From a virus: DNA of 21,345 nucleotides. A program made the position numbers and the translations under genes. The notes under the pieces were generated by a model that was not told the origin of the DNA, did no database searches, and worked only from the letters and a program-made list of their open reading frames with translations. Below are positions 15,501 to 21,345 of this stretch, one piece after another. The DNA lies in the IMG/VR virus record IMGVR_UViG_3300025617_000136, positions 1 to 21,345 of that record. One strand, written 5' to 3'. Position 1 is the first letter of the stretch, and each line of letters opens with the position of its first letter.

Positions 15501-15951
15501 GGGTAGACTTATCCCGCCGGACTATGTGCGGGCTACAGGTAGCAACCCAAGCAAAACATATGATGCAATAAAAGCGAAAGGATTGGCGGATGGCTATGCG
15601 CGAATCGACAACGAAGGGCCAAAGGATGCCTTTAAGGAAGTCCTCGAAGATGCCCGAAACCTCTTTGAAGGAGTCGAACTTCGACTTCGACGCAATGGAG
15701 TCGAGAGCGGAGCAGATGTCGGACGGACGGATCGGCCAGGCACTCTTGGAGAGGGCGCTCAAGAATTTGAACGAGTAGATCTGCCGACGATCGATGACGA
15801 TTTCTTAGACCGTGAGTTTACCATCGAGGTGCTTGACGAGTTCGACGCTAACGGTGAGCCTGTTGTTAGATCTGTTACATCTAAGCAACTTTTGGATGAG
15901 ATCGAGAAAGACGATGATATGATTGATGCGCTATCGAGGTGCCCGATATGA
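12586..15951 (+). CDS. Polyvalent internal virion protein: ParB-like domain plus zeta-toxin-type kinase
   Basis: This encodes 1121 aa. Residues 1-250 look like other large podovirus ejection proteins, with the conserved-looking GAGVEAIQQPDVKDWYDSLG (202-221), then LDYGWEEFAQNVGGA and a Gly/Ala hydrophobic segment (233-250). Residues about 355-450 look ParB-like, with IADGHQRVGLAKRI (411-424), a motif seen in ParB/Srx-fold domains of phage polyvalent proteins. Residues 850-1000 look like a zeta-toxin P-loop kinase: GPPAAGKST (858-866), VDADEAK (880-886), a His-Glu (902-903), NLIIPKVGG (922-930), then MKRMIARFISTGRLIPP (962-978) with likely catalytic Arg964/968 and Arg974. Zeta toxins phosphorylate UDP-N-acetylglucosamine or related substrates; the substrate here is unknown. 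GGAGG (12571-12575) lies 10 nt upstream. Two ORFs are nested in the +1 frame. Confidence 0.85.
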   Translation: MSGILRDELDDLATASIPKRSKKVGTTLENLSAAFDAGLMQSGSSEERYIQDTWGPIVEEIQNLTGEKFKNPGDYLRPNVFAILSGEAMRGYGPRRYSYEARQIEKYVRANRESLSPELVASVLDTERDDSWRQASRDKFFSEQNELAELTDRSPGFARGAARFVGTVASGAEDPLNQAFMITPVGASRTFSGLVLKEAIVGAGVEAIQQPDVKDWYDSLGLDYGWEEFAQNVGGAALVGGAFPIALRVGGQTVRLTAEQARKGGQVISDFVVKRDGKKPPALESAEMLEETTTAAADSNPMVKTPKSDVEHAARLQEAEIAIHNGQVPKISDAPRNEIVVSSDINDVGVRGAGAEKFNPADIEIDAKTFQFKEGGDEFGVTDRLAGVTEWDPIKAGTVIIFEGRDGRLFIADGHQRVGLAKRIQEASPDQQVELLGYRLREVDGVTPEDAMVIAALKNISEGSGTVVDAAKIARISPELLAGPNFPQASAFVRQARQLGNLDANAWGMIKNEVVPANYGAVVGRLIPEDADMQLAAMDVLSKVEPANEFQAESVIRQVMESGVTRETQDSLFGEETLTTSLFLERAKVLDRAVKQLRKDRGAFKNLITNAERLEGEGNQLARDANQRRANDDGKAIALLQSQANRKGNLSDALSAAARRGKETGNFNAAARGFVEDVRRAVDAGEFDRAEVSDAGRSFDFAEEKPTIRSDADQQSLDEFDDMFGSGMERQANTLQEGLIQDLSEPQIQMRDLERLVKSGADEDEIVNHPAVINAVEEMQQRPLTSAQEGFPKSPDDTAAIEWFDNRRYITSASNEATYDDTIQYLIKGARELGWVDDKLDFPVDGVAKQRKAAIILGPPAAGKSTIANPLARKMNAAIVDADEAKKVMPEYEGGIGANAVHEESSLLSDIVFKTLMEQGDNLIIPKVGGKAASIERTIAMLKAKGYEVDVVDMKVGPAEAMKRMIARFISTGRLIPPDYVRATGSNPSKTYDAIKAKGLADGYARIDNEGPKDAFKEVLEDARNLFEGVELRLRRNGVESGADVGRTDRPGTLGEGAQEFERVDLPTIDDDFLDREFTIEVLDEFDANGEPVVRSVTSKQLLDEIEKDDDMIDALSRCPI
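14467..14473 (+). promoter_or_regulatory. Internal Shine-Dalgarno for nested ORF 1
   Basis: AGAAGGG inside the polyvalent gene lies 9 nt before ATG 14483 in the +1 frame. It favours this ATG over the upstream in-frame ATGs at 14447 and 14456. Confidence 0.45.
14483..14737 (+). CDS. Nested overlapping gene (+1 frame) encoding an 84-aa basic/helical protein
   Basis: The ORF lies wholly within the polyvalent gene. The product has a basic, Lys/Arg/Ser/Gln-rich head (residues 1-35) and a long helix with regular leucines (LTPLQEALSKMSDEQLTQAN, 37-56, continuing to about 78). In this frame the codons are those favoured by neighbouring genes (TTG leucine, GCG, CAG, AAG). The host frame over the same bases uses CTC for 4 of 5 leucines and CGA, AGA or AGG for 5 of 9 arginines, unlike the rest of that gene. 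The overlap covers host residues 633-717, a linker before the kinase domain. No membrane segment or lipobox, so it is not a spanin. Function unknown. Confidence 0.55.
   Translation: MAKQSRSSKAKRTAKATSQTRSQPQQGAAKKRETLTPLQEALSKMSDEQLTQANLTAQKLAMLDALSILQKKNLQYDQMRTSKA
15577..15582 (+). promoter_or_regulatory. Internal Shine-Dalgarno for nested ORF 2
   Basis: AAAGGA lies 7 nt before the +1-frame ATG 15590, an optimal spacing in the middle of the host gene. Confidence 0.4.
15590..15778 (+). CDS. Second nested overlapping gene (+1 frame), 62 aa
   Basis: This small ORF lies just downstream of the kinase domain, over host residues 1002-1064. The first 25 residues are basic. The rest (NFDFDAMESRAEQM at 30-43, then GRIGQALLERALKNLNE) looks like an amphipathic helix pair. 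The host frame here uses CGA for 5 of 8 arginines and GGA for 5 of 9 glycines, both unusual elsewhere in the window, while the +1 frame reads with ordinary codons (TCG, AAG, TTG). It has a well-placed Shine-Dalgarno. No membrane segment. An alternative start is ATG 15596 (spacing 13 nt). It could be a chance ORF, but the codon shift argues against that. Confidence 0.45.
   Translation: MAMRESTTKGQRMPLRKSSKMPETSLKESNFDFDAMESRAEQMSDGRIGQALLERALKNLNE
15936..15939 (+). promoter_or_regulatory. Ribosome binding site deciding the start of the 828-aa protein
   Basis: GAGG lies 8 nt before ATG 15948. A GTG at 15939 is in frame but overlaps this site, so the ATG, which forms ATGA with the preceding stop, is the likely start. 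Confidence 0.55.
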
Positions 15952-18434
15952 GTTTCCGCAAGTGTGTAGATGACCTGGAGAACACCCAACAGCTTACCAG
16001 GGAGCAAGCCAAAGAGGCGCGGGATCTTTTCGAGGAGCTTGCGGAAGAGTATCGCGGCAAGATGGGCAATCCGTTTGCGGACGAAAAGGCTGCGCAGGAT
16101 GCTTTCAATTCTTTGCGTAATCAAAAGCTGCGATCGAAGCGGGTGAAGGTAGCGCAGATGCGCGCGCTGCAAGAAGTCAAATTCAATATGAGTGCCTACC
16201 GCGATCGCCTGGGCAGGCAGAATGAGTTTGCCGGCGCGTTGTCCCTGCTAGAGCAAGATGGCATGTCCCGGTATTCGAGCGTGGCGCAGCGCCAGGAAGC
16301 GATCAAAGGCCGCGCGTTTGGTGAAATGTCTCAGTTCTTGGCGACGTTCCGGCGCAACCTGGTTGGCGAAGTGCGCGAAAAAGCAACGCTGAAAAACATG
16401 GCGCGCGAGATCTTTGGCGAAAACACCGGCAATGCCAGCGCAAAAGAAATGGCGCAAGCCTGGTCCAAAACGTCTGAGTCTCTGCGCAAGCGGTTCAACC
16501 GCGCCGGTGGCAACATTCCCAAGCGTGAAGATTGGGGTCTGCCGCAGCGCCATGATACGCTCAAGGTGCGCAAGGCTAGTTACACGCAATGGCGCGATAC
16601 GATCCTGCCAAAGCTAGACACCAACAAGATGATCGATGAGGTGACGGGTCTGCCGTTTTCCCCGGAGCGTTTGGAGATTGCGCTGCGCGAGGTGTACGAG
16701 TCGATCCGCACAGAAGGTTTTAACAAGGTTAAGCCTGGTGGCGGCGGTGGCGGCAAGTCATTAGCAAACAGACGCCAGGATCACAGGTTCTTGGCATTTA
16801 AGAACGCGGACGCCTGGCTAGAATATCAGAAAGAGTTTGGCGACGATAACGTGTTCGACGTGATGATCGGACACATTGAGAATATGTCGCGCGATATTGC
16901 GCTGATGGAGATCCTGGGGCCAAACCCAAACGCGACAATCAGCTTTATTAAGACGGATCTGAAAAAGCAGGCGGCGGTTGCCGGTGATTCTGCGATGGAG
17001 ACTAAGGCCGCGCGCACGGGCAAGCGGATCGATGAGTTATATGGCGCACTAACAGGGTCTAGTAACGCCCCGATCAGTTCAAACTTTGCCGCAACGATGG
17101 CGGGAACGCGCCAGATCTTGCAGTCTGCGCAACTAGGTGCCGCTGCTATCTCTGCAATCACTGACCTAAACTTTCAACGTATGGCACGTCAGTTTTCTGG
17201 GCTGCCGCAAACGACAGTTCTCAAGCAATACCTAGACCTGATTAACCCATTGACCGCAAAGGAAAAAGGCGAGATTGCTGTTCGCCTGGGATTGATTGCG
17301 GAAGGGTGGACTAGCCTTGCTGCCGGGCAAGCGCGCTTTGTCGGGGATGTGTCCGGGCCAGAGGTTACACGCCGGATTGCTGATTTTGTGATGCGCGCGT
17401 CACTCTTGTCACCGATGACCAATGCGGGTCGCTGGTCGTTTGGCATGGAGTTTCTTGGCACTATGGCCGACAGCGCGGGCAAAGGCTTTAAGGATCTTGA
17501 CCCTAACTTTCGTGGCACCCTTGAGCGTTACGGGATCGATCAAAGCAAATGGGACATTATTCGCGCAACAGAACTATATGACGAGAAGGGCGCTAAGTTC
17601 CTGCGCCCGTCAGACATTGCCGATCGCACAGACGTACCGGAATCTGTACGCGAAGATCTGGCAACGCGTGTGCTGGAAATGGTCAACACGGAAACAAACT
17701 TTGCGGTTCCGTCTAACTCTATTCGAGGTCGCACGTTCCTGACCGGCGAAACACAACCTGGCACAATTACCGGTGAAATGGCGCGATCGTTTGCCATGTA
17801 TAAGAACTTCGGCGTTACCCTGGTCAACACCCACTTGATGCGCGGCGTGCAGCTAAAGACCGCAGGCAGCAAGGGCAGCTACTTTGCAAACCTGATTATC
17901 TCAAGCACGTTGATGGGTGCGCTTGCGTTGCAGATGAAAGAAATATCGAAGGGTCGAGATCCGCGCGAAATGTTTGGCGACGACGAGCAAACGTCTAAGT
18001 TCTGGTTTGCCGCGTTTATGCAGGGCGGTGGCATCGGGATCTTCGGTGATTTTCTTTATTCTGGAACAAGCCGATTTGGCGGCGGGCTTGCTGAAACCGT
18101 TGCGGGTCCTGTTGTCGGCTTGATCGATGACAGCCTAAAGCTGACCGTAGGCAATGTTTACCAGGCCGCTACAGGCGACGACACAAACTTTGCAAGCGAA
18201 GCGATTAAGTTCACACAGCGTTACGCGCCTGGATCTTCTTTGTGGTATTCGCGCCTGGCGATGGAGCGGATGGTGTTCGATCAGCTAACACTGATGGCGG
18301 ATCCAAAAGCGAAAGCTAAGATGCGCAGAGCGGAGACGCGGTATAAAAATGAGTTCGGACAGAAGTATTGGTGGGCACCAGGCGACACAGAGCCTTCACG
18401 TTCACCCGATATTGGTGCTGCCTTCGGGCGTTAA
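15948..18434 (+). CDS. Large internal virion protein (ejection block), function unknown
   Basis: This encodes 828 aa from the ATG that overlaps the previous stop; a GTG three codons upstream is less likely. The N-terminal 130 residues are charged helix. A Gly6 run (about 263-268) separates this from a segment HRFLAFKNADAWLEYQKEFG (about 279-298) followed by VFDVMIGHIENMSRDIALME, a pattern I recall from uncharacterised phage proteins of the same neighbourhood. Hydrophobic stretches near 642-661 and 684-703 may insert in membranes. The C-terminus has PGSSLWYSRLAMERMVFDQL and YWWAPG. It occupies, with the polyvalent protein, the place of T7 gp16, but shows no lytic transglycosylase motif. Probably a DNA-ejection protein. 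Confidence 0.75.
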   Translation: MSFRKCVDDLENTQQLTREQAKEARDLFEELAEEYRGKMGNPFADEKAAQDAFNSLRNQKLRSKRVKVAQMRALQEVKFNMSAYRDRLGRQNEFAGALSLLEQDGMSRYSSVAQRQEAIKGRAFGEMSQFLATFRRNLVGEVREKATLKNMAREIFGENTGNASAKEMAQAWSKTSESLRKRFNRAGGNIPKREDWGLPQRHDTLKVRKASYTQWRDTILPKLDTNKMIDEVTGLPFSPERLEIALREVYESIRTEGFNKVKPGGGGGGKSLANRRQDHRFLAFKNADAWLEYQKEFGDDNVFDVMIGHIENMSRDIALMEILGPNPNATISFIKTDLKKQAAVAGDSAMETKAARTGKRIDELYGALTGSSNAPISSNFAATMAGTRQILQSAQLGAAAISAITDLNFQRMARQFSGLPQTTVLKQYLDLINPLTAKEKGEIAVRLGLIAEGWTSLAAGQARFVGDVSGPEVTRRIADFVMRASLLSPMTNAGRWSFGMEFLGTMADSAGKGFKDLDPNFRGTLERYGIDQSKWDIIRATELYDEKGAKFLRPSDIADRTDVPESVREDLATRVLEMVNTETNFAVPSNSIRGRTFLTGETQPGTITGEMARSFAMYKNFGVTLVNTHLMRGVQLKTAGSKGSYFANLIISSTLMGALALQMKEISKGRDPREMFGDDEQTSKFWFAAFMQGGGIGIFGDFLYSGTSRFGGGLAETVAGPVVGLIDDSLKLTVGNVYQAATGDDTNFASEAIKFTQRYAPGSSLWYSRLAMERMVFDQLTLMADPKAKAKMRRAETRYKNEFGQKYWWAPGDTEPSRSPDIGAAFGR

Positions 18435-18466
18435 ATGTGGTAAAAGCGCTTTATTAGGAGACAGAC

Positions 18467-20446
18467 ATGACAGTTAGCAGTAGCACAAGCCGAGTTAGCT
18501 ATTCCGGCAACGGATCTAACACTACGTTTGCGTACACGTTCAAGGTGTTTGACCAGGATGATCTAACGGTTATTCTTCGCGCTTCTGACGGTACGGAGAC
18601 AGTACAGACCATTACCACAAACTACACTGTCACAGGCGTTGGCGATGTAGGCGGCGGGAATGTTGAGTTTGTCACCGCGCCAGGTGCGACCGATACTGTT
18701 GTTATTCTGCGTGAGCAATCGCTGACGCAAGGCTTGGACCTTGTTCCTAACGACCCGTTCCCTGCTGAAAGCCTAGAAAGCGCGCTCGATAAGATCGTGT
18801 TTATGACGCAGAAGCACGAAGAAGAATTGAGCCGTGCGATTAAGGCGTCCCGCACAAACGTGATTGCTGGATCTGAGTTTACTATCTCTGCGGCGGATCG
18901 AGCGAACAAAGTGTTTGCCTTTGACAGTTCCGGTGACGTTAGCATTACGTCTGAACTTGGCGTGTATCGCGGCAACTGGTCCGCTTCTGTTGCTTATAAC
19001 GAGCGCGATCTAGTTAAGGACACCAGCACTAACAATGTTTTCCTTGCTAACACCGCTCACACGTCCAGCGGCTCGCAACCGATTACAACCAACACAGACA
19101 GCGCCAAATGGGATTTGATCGTAGATGCGGCGTCTGCAACGTCCAGCGCAAGTGCTGCGGCGTCGAGCGCCACGGATGCTGAGACGGCACAGACTGCTGC
19201 GGAGACTGCGCAAACTGCTGCGGAAACAGCACAATCTGCGGCGGAGACAGCGGAAACAAATGCCGAAACTGCGCAGACTGCTGCGGAAACAGCGTTGGAC
19301 AGCTTCGATGATCGTTACCTTGGCGCAAAGTCTAGCGACCCTACGCTGGACAATGACGGTGACGCGCTTCTAACGGGTGCGCTTTATTTCAACACAACGT
19401 CTGGCATGAAAGTCTATGACGGTTCTGCTTGGGATGATGTGAAGCCGACAAGTGCTGAGCAGACCAACATTGACGCTGTTGCTGCTGACGAAGCCGACAT
19501 TGGCACCGTTGCCGGTATCTCTGCTAACGTCACAACGGTTGCGGGGATTTCGTCGGACGTAACCACAGTTGCCGGTATTAGCGGAGACGTTTCTGCGGTG
19601 GAAAACATTGCAGCTAACGTAACAACGGTTGCTGGCATATCTGCTAACGTCACTACGGTTGCCGGTATCTCTGCAAATGTCACAACGGTTGCGGGAAACA
19701 ACGCAAATGTGACTGCCGTAGGTGGCTCGATTGCCAACGTAAACACGGTGGCAAGCAACATTTCTGGCGTAAACAGCTTTGCTGAACGCTACCGAGTAGA
19801 GAGTGCAGACCCATCGACTAGCCTCGATGCTGGCGATCTTGCGTTTAACACGACAAGTTCGTTGCTAAAATACTACAACGGCACAAGCTGGCAGAGCATT
19901 GCGCCTGGCATTGGCGCTGTTGCGGATGATAGCACCCCGCAGCTTGGCGGCGACTTGGATGGCAATGGGTTTACGATTGACCTTTCTACAAGCGATGAGG
20001 CTATTAGCTTACCGTCTGGCACAACCGCCCAGCGCCCAACGCCTACAAATGGGATGCTTCGTTACAACAGCGATGACGCTGCCTTCGAGGGTTATGCAGA
20101 CGGTGAGTGGGGTGCTATTGGCGGTGGTGGCGGCGGTGACGTTCAGACCGCTACGACAACCAGCACAACTGAGACTGCTGTTGCAAGCTACACTGCATCA
20201 TCTTCACTGGGCATTGAGATTACTGTCATTGCTACTGACACTGTTGCGACTGAACGCACGATCACCAAGTTGCTGGTGACGCATGATGGGACAACTGCCG
20301 TGGCTACGCAATACGGTGAAGTTAACACTGCGACAGCGATGGCGTCTTATGACGTTGATATTAGTGGCGGCAATGTGCGTCTGCTGGCGACTGCTGCATC
20401 GACTAACTCCACTAACTTTACGGTGAACGCAGTAATCTTGGCGTAA
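18467..20446 (+). CDS. Tail fibre with T7-type N-terminal anchor
   Basis: This encodes 659 aa. Residues 1-125 match the T7 gp17 N-terminal domain that attaches the fibre to the tail (VSYSGNGSNTTFAYTFKVFD at 10-29; NDPFPAESLESALDKIVFM at 95-113). Residues 168-217 resemble a small carbohydrate-binding-like module (GNWSASVAYNERDLV). Then follow an Ala-Glu-Thr heptad region (238-277), a YLGAKSSDPTLDNDGDALLT module ending in a Trp (284-322), nine ten-residue repeats (347-436), two further neck modules (438-481 and 518-549), a Gly6 hinge (552-557) and a beta-rich C-terminal head. AGGAGA (18456-18461) lies 5 nt upstream. It is likely trimeric and contacts the host surface. Confidence 0.9.
   Translation: MTVSSSTSRVSYSGNGSNTTFAYTFKVFDQDDLTVILRASDGTETVQTITTNYTVTGVGDVGGGNVEFVTAPGATDTVVILREQSLTQGLDLVPNDPFPAESLESALDKIVFMTQKHEEELSRAIKASRTNVIAGSEFTISAADRANKVFAFDSSGDVSITSELGVYRGNWSASVAYNERDLVKDTSTNNVFLANTAHTSSGSQPITTNTDSAKWDLIVDAASATSSASAAASSATDAETAQTAAETAQTAAETAQSAAETAETNAETAQTAAETALDSFDDRYLGAKSSDPTLDNDGDALLTGALYFNTTSGMKVYDGSAWDDVKPTSAEQTNIDAVAADEADIGTVAGISANVTTVAGISSDVTTVAGISGDVSAVENIAANVTTVAGISANVTTVAGISANVTTVAGNNANVTAVGGSIANVNTVASNISGVNSFAERYRVESADPSTSLDAGDLAFNTTSSLLKYYNGTSWQSIAPGIGAVADDSTPQLGGDLDGNGFTIDLSTSDEAISLPSGTTAQRPTPTNGMLRYNSDDAAFEGYADGEWGAIGGGGGGDVQTATTTSTTETAVASYTASSSLGIEITVIATDTVATERTITKLLVTHDGTTAVATQYGEVNTATAMASYDVDISGGNVRLLATAASTNSTNFTVNAVILA
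19178..19297 (+). repeat. Heptad-coding tandem repeat in the tail fibre
   Basis: Degenerate 21-bp units encode a seven-residue pattern (AETAQTA with variants) about 5.7 times. The regular Ala spacing suggests a trimeric coiled-coil shaft. Confidence 0.8.
19505..19774 (+). repeat. Ten-residue tandem repeat in the tail fibre
   Basis: Nine 30-bp units encode the pattern TVAGISANVT with changes at positions 5-8. The hydrophobic Val positions recur exactly every ten residues, as expected for a beta-helical or coiled fibre shaft. Several units are nearly identical in DNA, so copy number may vary between relatives. Confidence 0.85.
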
Positions 20447-20475
20447 GCATTCTGACATTCGGGGAAAGGTGAACC

Positions 20476-21345
20476 ATGTCAAACAATAAAGACTTTAAAG
20501 TTAAAAACGGTATTCAACCCACGTCTTACTTTGAGGGCGTGGGTACAGTTGTGTCTGGAAGTGTGGGGTATAGTCTAGCTAGTGCTAGTTATGATAGTGT
20601 CAGCTTTAGTGTAGCTAGTCAGGATACTTTGCCAGTTGCTTTTGCAATGAAGCATGACGGAACTGTTCTCTATATGCACGGTGCAACGGGTGATAGGCTA
20701 TATCAATACACTCTAAGCACGGCATGGGATTTAAGTACTGCAAGCTATGCCTCTAAGAACTTTCTTACATCTACACAAAACGGCAACGCTGGCCCTGTCG
20801 CATTTAAGGCAGATGGCACTTCATTCTACGTTAGCGGGTCTACTAATGATACCGTCTATCAGTATGATATGTCTACTGCATGGGATATTAGTACAGCTAG
20901 CTATGCTTCTAAGAGTTTTAGCTTGTCGAGCCAAGAGACTGTGCCATCAGGTTTATTCTTTAAATCTGATGGCACTAAGATGTACATGACAGGATCAGGC
21001 ACAGATTCAATATACCAATATAGCCTATCTACTGCGTGGGATGTGTCTACTGCCAGCTACGACAGTGTTACTTTTGATCTGTCGTCACAGGGTACGGCCA
21101 CGGTCAGCTTGTTCTTTAAGAGTGATGGCACAGAGTTTTACACAACAGACCAAAATGGAGTGTTTAAGTATATTCTTTCCACGGCTTGGGACATCTCTAC
21201 TACGTCTTATGTAGAAACTTTCAACACCACAACAGAAAGCACTAGCCCCTACCAGAGTTGGTTTAAGTCTGACGGTACTAAGATGTTTGTTCTAGGTTTA
21301 ACCAACGACACCATCTACCAATACTCCACAGCCCTCAACACAGCC
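20476..21345 (+). CDS. Beta-propeller-like tail adhesin (partial, runs off the window)
   Basis: Open from ATG 20476 to the right edge, with 290 residues visible. GGGGAAAGGTG (20461-20471) lies just upstream. The N-terminus NKDFKVKNGIQ (4-14) resembles a short adaptor seen on structural proteins of marine phages. Residues 31-290 contain five repeats with DGT at 61, 113, 165, 217 and 266 (period about 52, last 49) and YQYSLSTAWDVSTASYDS-type motifs, as in bladed propellers. The first half-repeat (31-46) could complete the last blade. The role is probably receptor binding or tail-tip decoration. Codons are AT-richer (AGT, ACT, TAT, CTA) than upstream genes, which suggests separate origin or exchange. 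Confidence 0.8.
   Translation, partial: MSNNKDFKVKNGIQPTSYFEGVGTVVSGSVGYSLASASYDSVSFSVASQDTLPVAFAMKHDGTVLYMHGATGDRLYQYTLSTAWDLSTASYASKNFLTSTQNGNAGPVAFKADGTSFYVSGSTNDTVYQYDMSTAWDISTASYASKSFSLSSQETVPSGLFFKSDGTKMYMTGSGTDSIYQYSLSTAWDVSTASYDSVTFDLSSQGTATVSLFFKSDGTEFYTTDQNGVFKYILSTAWDISTTSYVETFNTTTESTSPYQSWFKSDGTKMFVLGLTNDTIYQYSTALNTA
20566..21345 (+). repeat. About 156-bp coding repeats of the propeller protein
   Basis: Five successive units of about 52 codons share an SDGTKMY-like strand and a STAWDVSTASYDS-like strand. DNA identity between units is only moderate, so they are old repeats rather than recent duplications. Confidence 0.8.

Noticed and set aside
18443-18452. Perfect palindrome AAAGCGCTTT before the tail fibre gene
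   Set aside because: Too short to form a stable hairpin with a loop and no U tract, so not a convincing terminator; a single copy gives no support for an operator or phage promoter.

Overview
The window is the late structural and DNA-packaging arm of a short-tailed (podovirus-type, T7/BPP-1-related) bacteriophage. Every convincing gene lies on the + strand. The genes are packed head to tail with ATGA or TAATG overlaps or very short gaps, and no host gene, tRNA, rRNA, insertion sequence or CRISPR array is visible. The host cannot be read from the sequence. Gene families and order recall podophages of marine or aquatic proteobacteria, but that is inference.

Layout: (1) 1-1572 holds a possible 3' gene end, a 61-aa hypothetical protein and the large terminase. 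(2) 1584-6624 is the head module: two small unassigned proteins, the T7-type portal, a Bbp19-like protein, the scaffold, the major capsid protein preceded by a 121-nt leader rich in predicted hairpins, and a probable cement protein. This portal / Bbp19 / scaffold / capsid / cement order matches what I recall for Bordetella phage BPP-1. A hairpin terminator with a UUCG loop follows at 6633-6659. (3) 6676-9284 encodes tail tubular proteins A and B. (4) 9281-18434 is the internal virion (ejection) protein block: a gp13-like GNAT-fold protein, a gp14-like protein, then three large proteins of 778, 1121 and 828 aa where T7 has gp15 and gp16. (5) 18467-21345 holds a T7-type tail fibre and the start of an AT-richer, beta-propeller-like adhesin that runs off the window.

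The most unusual locus is the 1121-aa protein at 12586-15951. It joins an ejection-protein-like N-terminus, a ParB-like domain (DGHQR motif) and a zeta-toxin-type P-loop kinase domain (GPPAAGKST), so it looks like a 'polyvalent' protein that could be delivered into the cell with the DNA. Two small ORFs, each with its own Shine-Dalgarno sequence, are nested in its +1 frame at 14483-14737 and 15590-15778. They fall in the linkers on either side of the kinase domain, and there the host frame switches to codons that are rare elsewhere (CTC, CGA, GGA). These look like real overprinted genes.

How the parts fit together: the terminase packages DNA through the portal into a capsid built on the scaffold and stabilised by the cement protein. 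The tubular proteins form the short tail, and the fibre and propeller proteins bind the host. The internal proteins probably form the channel for DNA entry and may carry effector domains into the cell. Genome replication, RNA polymerase and lysis genes are not in this window.
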